NCBI GenBank assembly: GCA_027625915.1 | Contig: JANTQA010000030.1 | Span: 186,001-250,000, forward strand | Direction of reading: 5' to 3' | Length of the DNA stretch: 64,000 nucleotides | From: Anaeramoeba flamelloides | Lineage: Eukaryota > Metamonada > Anaeramoebidae | Part shown: piece after piece, positions 21,299 through 33,372 of the stretch | How the letters are laid out: every line of letters begins with the position of its first letter | Position numbering within the stretch: the stretch's first letter is position 1 | Notes under the pieces: generated by a model | Database searches by the model: none | What the model was told of the DNA's origin: nothing | The model's input: the letters and a program-made list of their open reading frames with translations, nothing else | Program-made: the position numbers and the translations under genes

Positions 21299-23486
21299 CT
21301 TGATATTTATAATCAAATATTAGGCAACATTTTCATTATTTTTATTTCTTTTTGATATTTTACAAATTTTAATTTAATTCTAATTTAAAAAAAGAAATTT
21401 TAAGAATAATCACACTTTAAATTCGAAAATAAATAGCATTTTTAAGCAAACTATTTATTTTATTTTTAAATATTAATAATAAATAAAAAACATTTTTAAA
21501 AAGTGAACTTGGAAGGTTTAAAAAGAAATAGTACAATAGTTTCAAAGATGAAATAGAATAATTGTATTATTTTTTTCAATTTTTTTTTTTTGTTTGCAAA
21601 TTATAAAAATTACTATATTTTAATACTTTACTTTTTATTATTTTTTTTTTTATATTTGAGATAATCAAAACAAATGAATTTTATTGTAAAATATTATATT
21701 TTGTAAAGATAATTTTTATACTCAACATTGGAATTTTTAATTTTTAGTTCAATAAACGATAAGAACTATTTTTTTAGATGTTCAAATGGAATCAGTTTTA
21801 TATTAAAAAACAATTAACAAATAATTAATTAAAATAAAATTTTTATCATTTTTCTTGAGGTTAGTCTAAAAAAATGGCAAAAAATAACATACCTACAAAG
21901 ATGTTTTAATTCGCTTATACTTGAGATCAACTTCCTGAGGATTGCTTACTCTTTCAATTTTGACGATTTTCAAATTGTGAATTGTTATTTTTTGTTATCC
22001 AAAATAACTTTAAAGGATGATGGTAGAGTTTCTAATCATTAAAATTAAAAGAGTTGTGGCATGAATCAAATTAGTAAATTTTATGTAGATCAAGTATAGC
22101 AGCTTAGACTAATTTTCAAAAAAAAGCTAACATTAAAAAAGTATTTTAACCATCTCACTTATCCAATTTGATTGCTTTTAACTAATAAGATTAATATTAA
22201 ATTTTTGTTGAAAATTTCAAGATCAATTTATTCAATTTGTTTGAATTTGGTAATTTAAAGTTGATTTTGTGAAATTCTCTATTAGAGAAAATTTTACAAA
22301 ATTATTAACAAAATTGGTCGAATTTTTTGTATTTTTTTTTTATTTATATTTTTTCAAAGTCTAATTTTAAATTTATTTTTTTGTTTTTTTTTGTTTTTAA
22401 TATTATTTTAATAGTTGGTATTCAATAGCTTTTTTTTGATATTAACTCTTGCAATTTTGTTGAATTCTCGAAAATAGGTAAATTATAATTCCTATTTGGT
22501 GATATGAAAAATAACACCTATTGAGAATTATCATCGTATCTTTTTTCGAGAATTCACTAAAATTACTAAAGTTATATATATATAATTTTGTTACTTGATA
22601 GAAAAAAATTAACTTTTAGATATTTATATATCTTGCCTTAAATTTTTAAATGGGTATAATCTTTTTTTCTTTTTTCATGTGGTAATAGTCAACAGACCAT
22701 TCAAGGGTGGTTTAACTTAATGTTTTGATAATTCAACTCAATTACGGATAATTATGTGTATATTTCGGAATAAGAATTTTTCTTGTGTTTTTAAAAGTAA
22801 TAAATTTAATATATTCTGATTTATAATAGTAACCAATTTTGATTTTATTTTCTAATTTTGAAGAATTATTTTTTTATATTTGTGATTTTAACTTTTATGG
22901 GATTAGTATATTCGACTCAGAAGTTTGAAATTAAAATATATTGCCATCCAAAACAAATGATATCAATAACACTAGTTTCACCTTTCTTATTTATTTAATT
23001 AATAAAATAGTACCAAAAGTGGATATCATCAATTACAAATGATTCCCCATTTTCGTAAAAAATCCAAGAATTTTTGAAAAAAAGTAAAACTTGAAGAAAA
23101 ATTCAAAGTCTGAATAATCTATAAAAAGACTTCAAAGATGAAATATACTCTTTTAAAATAAGTCTCCAAATATTGTATTAGTTTCAAAAATAAATAATGT
23201 TATAAAAATTTAAATGATTTACTATGGTATTTTATTAACAAATTATTTTGCAAATATAGGGAAAACACAATTAAATTTCAATTCATACCTTTTAACATAC
23301 CAAAATTCAATTTTTGAACAAAAAAATCTTATACAATCAATTCTTGAAGAAATACCAAATTATAATGATTCTTTATTTCAAATTTTAACAATTGTTTATA
23401 AATTACAATACTGAGAACAAAAAATAAATAAATTATCAAAAATAAATAAATTATCGATTTATTAAAAATTTTGGGAGGAGGAAAAC
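21299..23486. other. Intergenic between SAP gene and LINE remnant
   Basis: The stretch is AT-rich, with one 100-bp inverted repeat at 22459-22556. A 66-residue open frame at 23214-23414 (+) contains FANIGKTQLNFNSYLL and looks more protein-like than its surroundings. It recalls the segment between endonuclease and RT in LINEs, but it is too short to assign. Nothing else is recognised. Confidence 0.5.
22459..22556. repeat. Short palindromic element
   Basis: The left arm GTTGAATTCTCGAAAATAGG pairs with the right arm ending TTTTTTCGAGAATTCAC. Inner blocks AATTATAATTCCTATTTGGTG and CACCTATTGAGAATTATCAT also pair imperfectly. The total is about 98 bases, it is AT-rich, and it has no coding content. 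Confidence 0.5.
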
Positions 23487-23501
23487 AAAAAAGTATACTT
23501 G

Positions 23502-24775
23502 TTTTTTTTTTTATTGAGGAGGAAGTGTAGAATACACTCTAAGTACCCTTTTACTTAAATTCCCTTTTAGAAATTTAAGCGTAAAATCATAGATTTCACG
23601 GTTATTAATTAACTAAAATAATTTTAAGCTATTATAATTTAAAATTATTTCATTAAAATTTAATTCTTTTAACTTTTTCAGAAAAATTAATCTTTCTTTT
23701 TCATAGGAAGGACATACCCATAAAAAGTGATTAATATTTTCTATTATTTCCTTATGTTCATATTTTAAACATAAAGGACAAAATTTATTTGAATTTTTAT
23801 TTATTTCATAATAATATCTATTTAAGCAGTTGGTAAATGTTCTGAATTTTAGAATTGTTGAACTTGATGGATAACTTAAATATCTTTGATTAATAAATAA
23901 TTTTTTTTGGTTTTTAATTTTTGCAAAATATTTTTGTACCTTCCAACTGGTATAATTCAACAACTCATTATAATTATAATTATAAATTTCCTTTTTAAGC
24001 AGGTTTAAACTCTCCGACTTCCAGTTAATTTTATTGTTTATTCTTTAATTAAATTTTATTAATTTTTCCAGATAAGGAAGACTTAATTCTTTTAATTTGT
24101 TTTTGAATTTGAATTTCTTTTTATTGATTGATCTTACCAAATTTTCGAATTTAAATTCTGTTTTATAAATAAGAATTGGTGTGTTTCTGTTTATTTTACA
24201 GAGTTCAGTAATACTTGTATTAATCCAGGAGTTTAAATAGTTTAGGGTTGCTATTTAATAGTTATATATTTCTAATCCATACGTTAATTGACTTAATATA
24301 AAAGATTTAAATAATCTTATTTTTAAATTACTTGTTAGTAAATTATTATTGAATAATTGTTTAGAACTATTATAAGTTTCTTTTGCCTTTTTTAGATTAT
24401 GGACTAAATGTGAAATTTTTTCCAAATAAATTCACAAATATTTAATCTTTGATAAATCTTGAGTAATTTCTGTTTCGTCTTCGTTAGGTTTTAATCCAAA
24501 TTGGACAATTAATTGATGCATAGCATTTAATTTTCCATTTATCTGATTCATATTCCCTTTTATGATTAAAATTAAATCATCTGCAAACATTTGGCAATGA
24601 TTTGTTAATGGTATTATTTTTACTAATAGAAAATGTGAAATAAGAGCAAATATAATCGGTGATAAGGGATCCCCTTGGAATATACCGAGTCCTTCATCTT
24701 GATAATATTTTACTAAAAATTTTTTAATAATTTTATTTAAAATAAACTTTTTTATTGTTTTCCTAATTATTTTAA
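23502..24775 (-). mobile_element. 5'-truncated LINE with target-site duplication and poly(A) end
   Basis: Minus-strand translation gives the second half of a non-LTR retrotransposon reverse transcriptase. Near the 5' side is FQGDPLSPIIFALISH, then the catalytic FADDLILI block. At the 3' side is a zf-RVT-type zinc motif (FCPLCLKYEH, then INHFLWVCPS). The last 117 residues are open (23613-23963), and at least one stop lies upstream. A 17-base direct repeat, AAAAAAGTATACTTGTT, flanks the insertion (about 23487-23503 and 24775-24791). The T run at 23502-23512 is the poly(A) tail seen from the plus strand. This is the signature of target-primed reverse transcription. Confidence 0.85.
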
Positions 24776-24817
24776 AAAAAGTATACTTGTTATACTTGTT
24801 TAAATTCTATTCCGAAT

Positions 24818-25112
24818 ATTGATCGATCAAATGTTTAGATACTATCAACTAATTTTATTTGAGAACTTCTATTTTGAACAACCCAACTTTTGCCTAATAT
24901 CAATCGTTGAAAAAAATTTTTTCCGATCTTACCTAATAAGTTACTTAATTCAAAAAATGAAATGAAAACAAAAAACTAAAAAGATAAAAAAATGATTTTC
25001 ATATTTTATAAAAATCAAAATTTATATCCAATTTGAATGAAATTTTATTATTGTGATTATTTTAAACCGTTTTAACTGTGTGTAAAATTTTTAATTTTAC
25101 TTTAGTTTCATC
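24818..25112 (+). repeat. R3 interspersed repeat, copy 3
   Basis: The repeat begins ATTGATCGATCAAATG only about 25 bases after the LINE target duplication. It shares ATCAACTAATTTTATTTG, AAAACAAAAAACTAAAAA and GTTTTAACTGTGTG-like blocks with the copy at 233-545. Confidence 0.6.
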
Positions 25113-25299
25113 AAAAAGTAACCAAAGAAATCCCATTTTCTATTTTTATGCTAATAATTATTGAGTTTAACTTTGAAATTAAAAAAATTGAAAAAATTAT
25201 TACCATGAAGGGATTCTAAATATTAGTTTGTAAATTAGGGATATTCATTATTTTAGGTTTCGAATTATAAAATTTGGAAAGGGTGTGTTTGTAATATCA

Positions 25300-26062
25300 C
25301 CGAAAATCCCCGAAAATCGAAAATACCCGAAAATTTTTTAAGGACATAAAAAGACGTTTTTTACCATCAACTCAGAAGAAACTCAAGTACCAATATACCC
25401 AGTTTATGATAAAATAACAATTTTATTTTCAGATAAAATATATTTTTTGATTTTTCTACTTTCAGCCGATCTAAAGAGTTTTTTGGTACCTTGTGAAGTA
25501 TATTTGAGTAATTGTCGGCACTTATTAGGACAGGTTTATATGTATGCCAGGGTATGGTATGGTGGTAAGGTTTGTATGTTTTAGTTAAACCAGTTCCTTT
25601 TATGGAATGGGAAGTTAAAATAAAGTTTGGCTTGGGTCACCTTATGTAGGAACTGGGCATGTATTGTACGATTGATATATTACTCAGTTATTTTTGGATT
25701 TTATTTTAGATTTCAAAATTAAGGGTAATGTTACACAATTAGAAATTTTCTTTACAAATACATTTTCTCTCATTTAGTTAATACAATTTCGAAATGATCA
25801 AAGTTGTTTACGTCATCCAAGATATCAATCTCTTTCACACAAAATGGGTTGTTACTATTCCCTAATATTTAAATTTTTTGTATTTTAATATTTTCAGACC
25901 AAAAAAAAAAATATTCTCAAAATAAATTTCCAAATTACCTTTAAACTGAGTATATTTTACCCTAGGGTTTTTTGGAAGTTGTTTAAAAAGTGTTTCTTTA
26001 TAACTTGTCAAAAAGTGTTTTTTTGTGGTTGTAAAATTTTCGGGTATTTTCGGGAATATTTG
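25300..26062. mobile_element. Terminal-inverted-repeat element just 3' of the BRSK-like gene
   Basis: The left end has CGAAAATCGAAAATACCCGAAAATTTTT (25311-25338). The right end has AAAATTTTCGGGTATTTTCGGG (26033-26054), its reverse complement over 19 exact bases with looser pairing inward. The interior of about 700 bases has no significant open frame. It ends about 190 bases before the stop codon of the kinase gene. Confidence 0.6.
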
Positions 26063-26252
26063 ATAGATTCTTGGGAAAGTAATTAAAAACAAAATAAAAA
26101 AAAAACATAAAAAACAATTTTTTTATTATTCGGAAAACACAATAAAAAAGTATTTATACTTTTTAAGTTGCTCTGTTAAAAAAAGAAATAAAATAATAAA
26201 AAAAACAATAAAAATATTTTGACGATTTAAGACAATAGACAATCCAAATAAA

Positions 26253-29200
26253 TTATTCTGTTAAAAACCGAATTAAATTTTCTGTTTCTTCAACGAATTT
26301 CTTTGAAGATCCATTTTTCCAAATAAATTCAATGACAAATTTCCAATTTCTTTTATTAGGTTTTTCGAATTGTTTTAATTTGGTATCGACTTGTTCTGTT
26401 AATTCTTCGATTTGTTGGAATGTAGTAAAATTTTTCTTTTTTAATTTCTGATCAAACAAATCATTAGCGACGTAATCAATTAACTGGTCATATTCGTAAG
26501 CGGATATCTGGATTTTAATTTTAAATTTATCTATTCCGCCTTTTAGTATGTGAGTTGAAGGATAAACCCAATTATAATTGCAAACTGTCAATGCTGTTTG
26601 CAATTCCATGATGTTGTTTAATATGGTTTTTGCAGAGCTAACCACGATTATTTTATTTTGACAGATGAAAATGGGTACATTATTGTTTTGTTTTAAATGA
26701 TCCATTAAAGATTTTTTTGCAGACTTTAATTTTTTTTTCAATTTGCTATTTAATTTTCTTTGCTTTTTTTTACTTACAAATTCACCAAACCAGGCTTTTT
26801 GTGAATTATTATTATCGTTGACATCAGAAGACTCATTATTATTATCGTTTTGATAAAATAAATCCAATTGGTCATCAATGGTGTGATTGTTTTTCACCTT
26901 TCGGTGGAATCTTGGTGTTAAGGGGGTATTATTTTGCTTCCAAAATTCCAAATTTAATTGGTCCATTTGGGTGTCCAATAATAAAAGTGAATTTGTATCC
27001 AAAAGATCTATTTCGTTGTTTTGCTTTTTGGGGTTTTCTTTGCCTTCATGGTCCCTTTGTTCTTTCTTCTTCTTCTTCTTCTTCGTCTTCTTCTTGTTCT
27101 TCTTCCTTCTCTTCTTTTTCTTATTTTCACTGTCCTTTTTTTTAATTTTCGGTTCATTAGTACTCACTATATTTTGCATTGCGCAGCGGCCACTATGGCT
27201 GCTAGTATTATTACTAGAATTGTTTTTTTTCCTTTTTTTAAAGGAAAATTTTGATCGAAAGCTTCCTAAGGATTTCGTTTTTTTTTTGAGTTTTACTTTA
27301 AAATTAAATCTTGATTTTGATTTGTTTAATTTAGTGTTATCAATTTGTGTTAAAGCTGGTAAACTTGTTGACAAAAATTCAATATTATGATTTAAATTAT
27401 CACTTTTTTTATTAGATATTTTTATTTTGGAATAATCATTATATATATGTTTTTCAGAAATATTGTCGATATTATCATTATTCAAGCAATAATTATTTTT
27501 GCATTGATTCAAAATTTGATTCATTTTTGATCCACTCCATGAAGTACACTGACGGGAATTTTTCCTTATTTTTGAATTTATTTTATGTGAATTTCTTTTT
27601 TTTTTTTTTCTTTTATTTTTTTTTTTTTCTGTCTTCTTTTCTTGTTTCTTGGCATTTTCTTTTTTTTCATTATTCGAAATATTAATTTCATTTTGATAAA
27701 ATTCTGAAGAAGAAATTATATTTCCATTATTTTGATCATCATTACAATTATAAATTGCCTTTTGATCATTTTCCATTTTTTTGTTGGTGTTATTATTATT
27801 TCTTTTGTTTTTTTGTAAATTAAGATTATTATTTTTTTCATTATTTTTCATTAATTGTTTTGATTTGTAAATAATTTTTGAAAATTCTTTTATTCCAAGA
27901 TCATTTATTGTTTCTGTTTTTTTAATTAAATCTTGTAAATGTAAAATCGTTTCACTTTTAATTGTTTTAGAATGCTTTTTGGATTTTTTTTTTTTTTTTT
28001 GGTTTTTTAGATTTTGTTTTTCTCTATTTAATGAATTTATTCTTTTATTAATTGGTAATGATCTTCTTTTTTTTTTGCTTGGAACATTTGAAGTAGAATC
28101 TAAATTATTTTCATTTTTCATTAAATTTTTGTTATAATTTTTTTCATAAATTTTATAAAATATTTTCATTAAGTTTTCTGTTTGACTTTCCAATTCTTGG
28201 TTTATTTGTTCTTTCTTCATAAAACCCAATTGTTCCAATTCTTCAACAATTTTTTCATTAAATTTTGTAAAATGCATAGGTCCCATTATTTCCTTCCCAT
28301 AATCAACCGGAGGGCTTGGTGGGATATATCTTATGGGGAAATTAAAGGTAAACCATGGGTGCCTTTTAATGTCTCTAATGCTAATTCTTTCATCTGGATG
28401 TATATTTAACATTCGTGAAATTAAATCTTTTTCAAGTTCGTTTAAATGAGTTGGTAAAAGATATCTTCCCTTTTTAATATGAAATAATAATTGTGAATAA
28501 TCTTCCTGGTCAAATGGTAAAGAACCACATAATAAAGCATATAGGATAACACCACAGCTCCATATATCTGATTTTTTCCCATCATATTTTCTTCCCTATT
28601 TAATATTATTAAAGATTGAAATTTATTTTTTTTTTTAAAAAAAAAAATTTAAAAATGTGTTTTAGAAAATTATATTTTCAGTTTTAAAATTAAAATGGTT
28701 CCATGTGTTTGGGAGATTGGTAATGTAAAATCTTGTAATTTTATAAATTTGAGTATCGAGTAATCAACTTGGAAATATTTATAAAATTGTAACATAAAGC
28801 AAAGTTATTTTACTCGAAATTGACAAAAAATTTTAATCTCAACTCGATTCCAAAAATTTTAAACCCTTTTTTTTTTGCTTTTTTGGAAATATTAAATATT
28901 TTTCTTTTTTTTCTATTTTTTTACCAGGTTGAATTTTCAATTTATTTGAAAGAAGAGTTTCTTTTGTTTAAGGAGTTAAGTACATTTTACCAAATTTTAA
29001 GTGACATGGTTTATGTGAAAATGAATCATTAAAATCACTTCTTTAACGAAATAAATAGATATTTTCATAAATATGAGAGTCTAATATATCCTAGTATAAT
29101 GGGTTAGAATATCTATTAAAAAATAGCGAAATCAAAATAGTTTTAAAAATTGATCAAGAAATAAAAAAAAACATTTATTTCTTGATCTTAACTGTAACAT

Positions 29201-32200
29201 TTGATTTAATTGCTTCTTCTTTTTTTTGCTTTATTTTTAATTCTGAAATGAAAAAACTTTTTTGTTTGTAAAAATTTTGAGAAACAAGTTGCTTCCTATT
29301 TCTAAAAGAATTCCCAAAATGAATTTTAAAATCCTATTTTCATTTAATTTATCTAGTTTTATTTTTGGTTCAGAAAAGAGGATATTTTTTGAATTCTTTT
29401 TCCGAAACAAAGACTTGTTGGATGTATTTGATTGATTTGAGAATTATATTTTTTCGATTCAAATTGAAAACTCAAAATAATTCTGAACTCTGATTGAAAT
29501 TTTTTCATGGTTTTTCCTTTTCTTTGGGTTTAAACTTTTGTAGTTGTTTTTTTGGTTTTGGTCTCAAGAATTCAATCATTTTCTTTAATTTTGAAATAAT
29601 ATTCTTTATTATGAATTTGTTTGATAAAAAAATTTGAAAAAAGAGATTTTGATAACAAATTTTGAAAAAATGTTTGTAAAATTATAATAAATAGTAATGA
29701 TGAGAAAAATTCAAGGTAATAAACTTGTTATGATTCATACAAATTAAGAAGATAATGAAAAACAATCTTGGAAAATAAACTTTTAATTTTTTTTTTTTTC
29801 ATTTTGATTTAAACAAGGTTATGTGAAAAGGTGATATTTCTAGGTTGGTCTTCAAAAAGAAATAGATTTGTTTAAAAATATGTTTATTTTTAGGGTTTAT
29901 TCTATAATTGATTTCAAGCAAAACCATAAACACATTTCTAGATCCAAAGCACAATTTAATAAAACACAAAATTTAATCAAAAAAATGTTCAAAAATTATA
30001 GATTCAACTCTGAATTACGTTGGGTTCTTTTCACCAATAAAGCAGCGAAAGGAATTTGGGTCTTCAAAGTTTCAATCTCACTTTACACTTAAAAAATCTT
30101 TTTTCATTAATAATCTAATAATTAAAATTTCTAAAAATGGTAAAATTTAACCAAAATACTACCTTAAGGACTACGTTCCCACTCTTGAGAGTGTTAAGTT
30201 ATTTCGTAATTTCACTTTCAATTCTGAAAAAGAACGTTCAATCTCAAGAAATTGGACAAAAAAAAAAATAAAACATTTTTTGTCATCTTTTTCATTTGCA
30301 CTTTCATTCTTTTTTTCTTTTTCAATGAAAAGGAAATTGAAAATAACAAAAAGTATAATTGCAAAAAAATTACTTTTGGGATTTTCAATTACAAGTTCAA
30401 ATTTGAGAACATTCAAAACTTATCAAAAATAAATGTAAGAAATATGTAGAACAGCTCAAGGGGGTTGCTTTATGTTTCCAGATTTGAAATGGAAATTCTA
30501 AAATATTAAAATCAAATTTTGGGATGATTGGAGAAAGGTAAAATTTGTAAAATTTGTGAAAATTGTGAAAATTATGAAAATTTCTCATTTTTTCGAGAAG
30601 AAATTCAAAGTCTGTAAATTAAAATGAGATTACAAAACTCTTTCAAGAGTGTTTTCATCCATTACTTCACTGTTTTCAGATGAAAACATCGTCCTTAAAG
30701 AATCTTTTTGACCACTTTTATAAAATTAATAAAAGTTTTAAAAAAATTAATTTGTAGATCAAATTACAAAAATATTTTAAATTTTGATCAAGAACTTTAA
30801 ACAAGAGAAAAAGTGATTCAAAAAATAATTTTTTTTTTTCATTTAAAGCCAAGATCAGAATTTCAAGAATCAAGCAAATAGAAAATAATCCGTACATTTT
30901 GAGATCAAAAAAAAAAAAAAAGAAAATATTGATTTAAAGGACGAATTATTTGCAAAGTTAAGGATAATAAAATATTTACATTTATAATTTCAGGCGAAAC
31001 ATAATGTGGTGACCCACAGGCTGTCTTTAATAATTTGCCAGATTTGGTAATTTTAGCCATTCCAAAATCAGAAATTTTGATATTATTGTTTTCATCTAAT
31101 AACAAGTTTTCAGGTTTTAAGTCACGATGCGAAATTGAAAAAGAATGAAGATGCTCAAGCCCATAAATGATTTGTTGAAAAAATTTTCGAGTTTGGTTAG
31201 TAGGCACTTTTCCACACTTTATAATATAATCAAAGAGTTCACCTATTTGAAAAAATAGTAAAGGTTAGGTTATATATTATTATAAGAAATATTGTTATTA
31301 TCTTGTAAGAATTCCTAATTTTTTTGTTTTTAGGTTGTGAGGTTTATTTTTGTTTATTTAGAGAAAAAAAAAAAGAATCTTGTCAAGAAAGTATCTTTTT
31401 TTTTGAATATGAATCATTGTTGTTCGTGTTTTTTAATGACTGCAAATTAAATAATGAAAACTTGCAAAAATTTCAATTAATATTCCAAAAGTTAAAATTG
31501 ATGTCATTTGCTTTTTGAAAGACGAATCCTTTCTATTTTGAAACCTGTGATTTGGTTTCTCTGATTTTTCTGATTTCTGTGATTTCTGTGATTAACTCAA
31601 AATCCTGTGTTAAATGTTTTTTTGGGTACTAAAAGAAAATTCGATCAGATTTTGTTTTTAATTACGTTTATTGCAAATTAGGTAAATAAAAATTGTTTTT
31701 GCAAATTCTCAAATATTTTTTACGCGGATTAATTACTCTCTTCCAAAAAAAAAAATCAAAATCTTCTCAAAAGCTATTTGCAATAAACTTTTTTCGAAAT
31801 TAAATTTTGATCTTTTTTTTTTTTAAAAAAAGACTTTGAGATCAAATTTTTAAGTCTTTACAACCAAAAGAAGGTTTACTTTCATTTGAAACCCCTTTTT
31901 TCGAAACCTAAATTGCGTAAAAAAATTAAACACTTAGTTTCAACAAAAAAATTTCCGATAGGTACTTAAACTATAAGTACAGAAAATTTTCTTTTTTTTT
32001 TTTTTCCTTTTTAAAATAGATTCTATTTGAACGCATAAAATAAAATTTTTGATCTCTTTTTTATTTTCTTGATCTTTTTGATTATTTGTGTTTTGGTTTC
32101 GTTGTCAATTCTAAGTGAAAAGAATTTGGAAAAATAGAAAAAAGAAAAAGAGATGAAAATTTATTCAAATTTAGTAACAATGTGGTTGGTTGTAATTTCA

Positions 32201-33372
32201 TTTTTTGTGGAAACGAAGAAAAACGTTTTCGAGGTTTTGTTCTCATTTTTGAAGAAAGGAGTAAATTTAAAAAAAAGTAAAATTGAGAAGAATGAATAAA
32301 TCCAACCCAAAAGATCAAAAATTTAATTTTTGATCTACAAAAATGGAATATTTGGAAATAAGTGTATTAAATTCTCCCAATGGGGTTTGTTTTGCAAGAT
32401 AATTGATAAGTAAGAAAAGTCAAAGCTTTGAATTTTTTTACAAAATTATGTTTTTTTACATTTTGAAGAAAAAATACAAAAATCGATCCATTTAGTCGTT
32501 ATTTGACAAAATACGATCAAAATTCTAATTTGAGTTATTGTTTAAAATCCGTTATTTGTTGGTTAGTGGTGAAAAAGATCAGAAATAGCAGACCTAAAGC
32601 CCAAAAAAAATAAAAATAAAATAAAAAAAAAATAAAAAGAAAATAAAAAGAAAATAAAAAGAAAATAAAAAGAAAATAAAAAGAAAATAAAAAGAAAATA
32701 AAAAGAAAATAAAAAGAAAATAAAAAGAAAATAAAAAGAAAATAAAAAGAAAATAAAAAGAAAATAAAAAGAAAATAAAAAGAAAATAAAAAGAAAATAA
32801 AAAGAAAATAAAAAGAAAATAAATATCTAGATAGTGCCTTACCATGTGATACATATTCCAAAATCAAAAATAGCTTGTCTTGTTGTTCATAAACCTGGAA
32901 AATTTCTAAAACATTTGGGTGTTTTAACAATTTTTGGATTGTTATTTCTCTTCGAATCAAAGACAATTGATCGCGATCAAGCTCTGATCCTGTTTTTGAG
33001 ATGATTTTGATTGCCACATTTTCATTGGTTTCAACGTGTGTTGCCAATTTTACTTTTAGATTAAAAAAGGAAGAAAGTTAAACAAGAGAACAAGCAACAA
33101 AAACAAAAAAATCGGGGTTTGTGAAAAAAAATTAAGAATTGCTTGGAAAAAAGATACTAATGACTACAGAAAAGTCAAAACAAAGAAAAGCAATGAGAAA
33201 TTAATCCTACCTTTTGAAAAGCTTCCTTTACCAAGTGTTTTTCCTAAAACATTGAAACGTAAATTTTTACCAACAAAAATGTTTATGGTGAATTCAAAAA
33301 GAATTTTGTTTTGGTTTTGAGAAACAATTAAAACTTACCAATCTCGTAAGGCCCTATTCTTTTTAATGACAT
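26253..33372 (-). CDS. BRSK/SAD-like AMPK-family Ser/Thr kinase (5 exons)
   Basis: Exons are 33372-33339 (34 nt), 33243-33211 (33 nt), 33052-32843, 31242-30980 and 28595-26253. They join in frame across GT-AG introns to give 960 residues. The kinase domain starts [17 protein letters not shown] and has the VAIK lysine at residue 38, HRDLKPEN at 131-138, DFG at 151-153 and SPE at 175-177. [11 protein letters not shown] contains Thr166, at the LKB1 site of AMPK relatives. A UBA-like stretch ([11 protein letters not shown]) follows the kinase as in BRSK. Then comes a long K/N/S-rich linker and a structured C-terminal about 140 residues (from [13 protein letters not shown]) resembling a KA1 domain. 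It probably acts in polarity, growth or energy signalling; this is inferred from the family. Introns 3 (1.6 kb) and 4 (2.4 kb) are large. Confidence 0.93.
32629..32822. repeat. 11-bp tandem repeat (AAAATAAAAAG)n in kinase intron 3
   Basis: About 17-18 near-perfect copies of an 11-base unit. On the coding strand of the kinase gene it reads (CTTTTTATTTT)n and starts about 20 bases after the 5' splice site of intron 3. It creates a spurious read-through frame rich in F, L and Y. Confidence 0.9.

Noticed and set aside
32535-33047. Kinase frame reading on into a long F/L/Y-rich repeat tail
   Set aside because: The frame crosses the exon 3 donor and enters the intronic 11-bp tandem repeat; the kinase continues properly at 31242.
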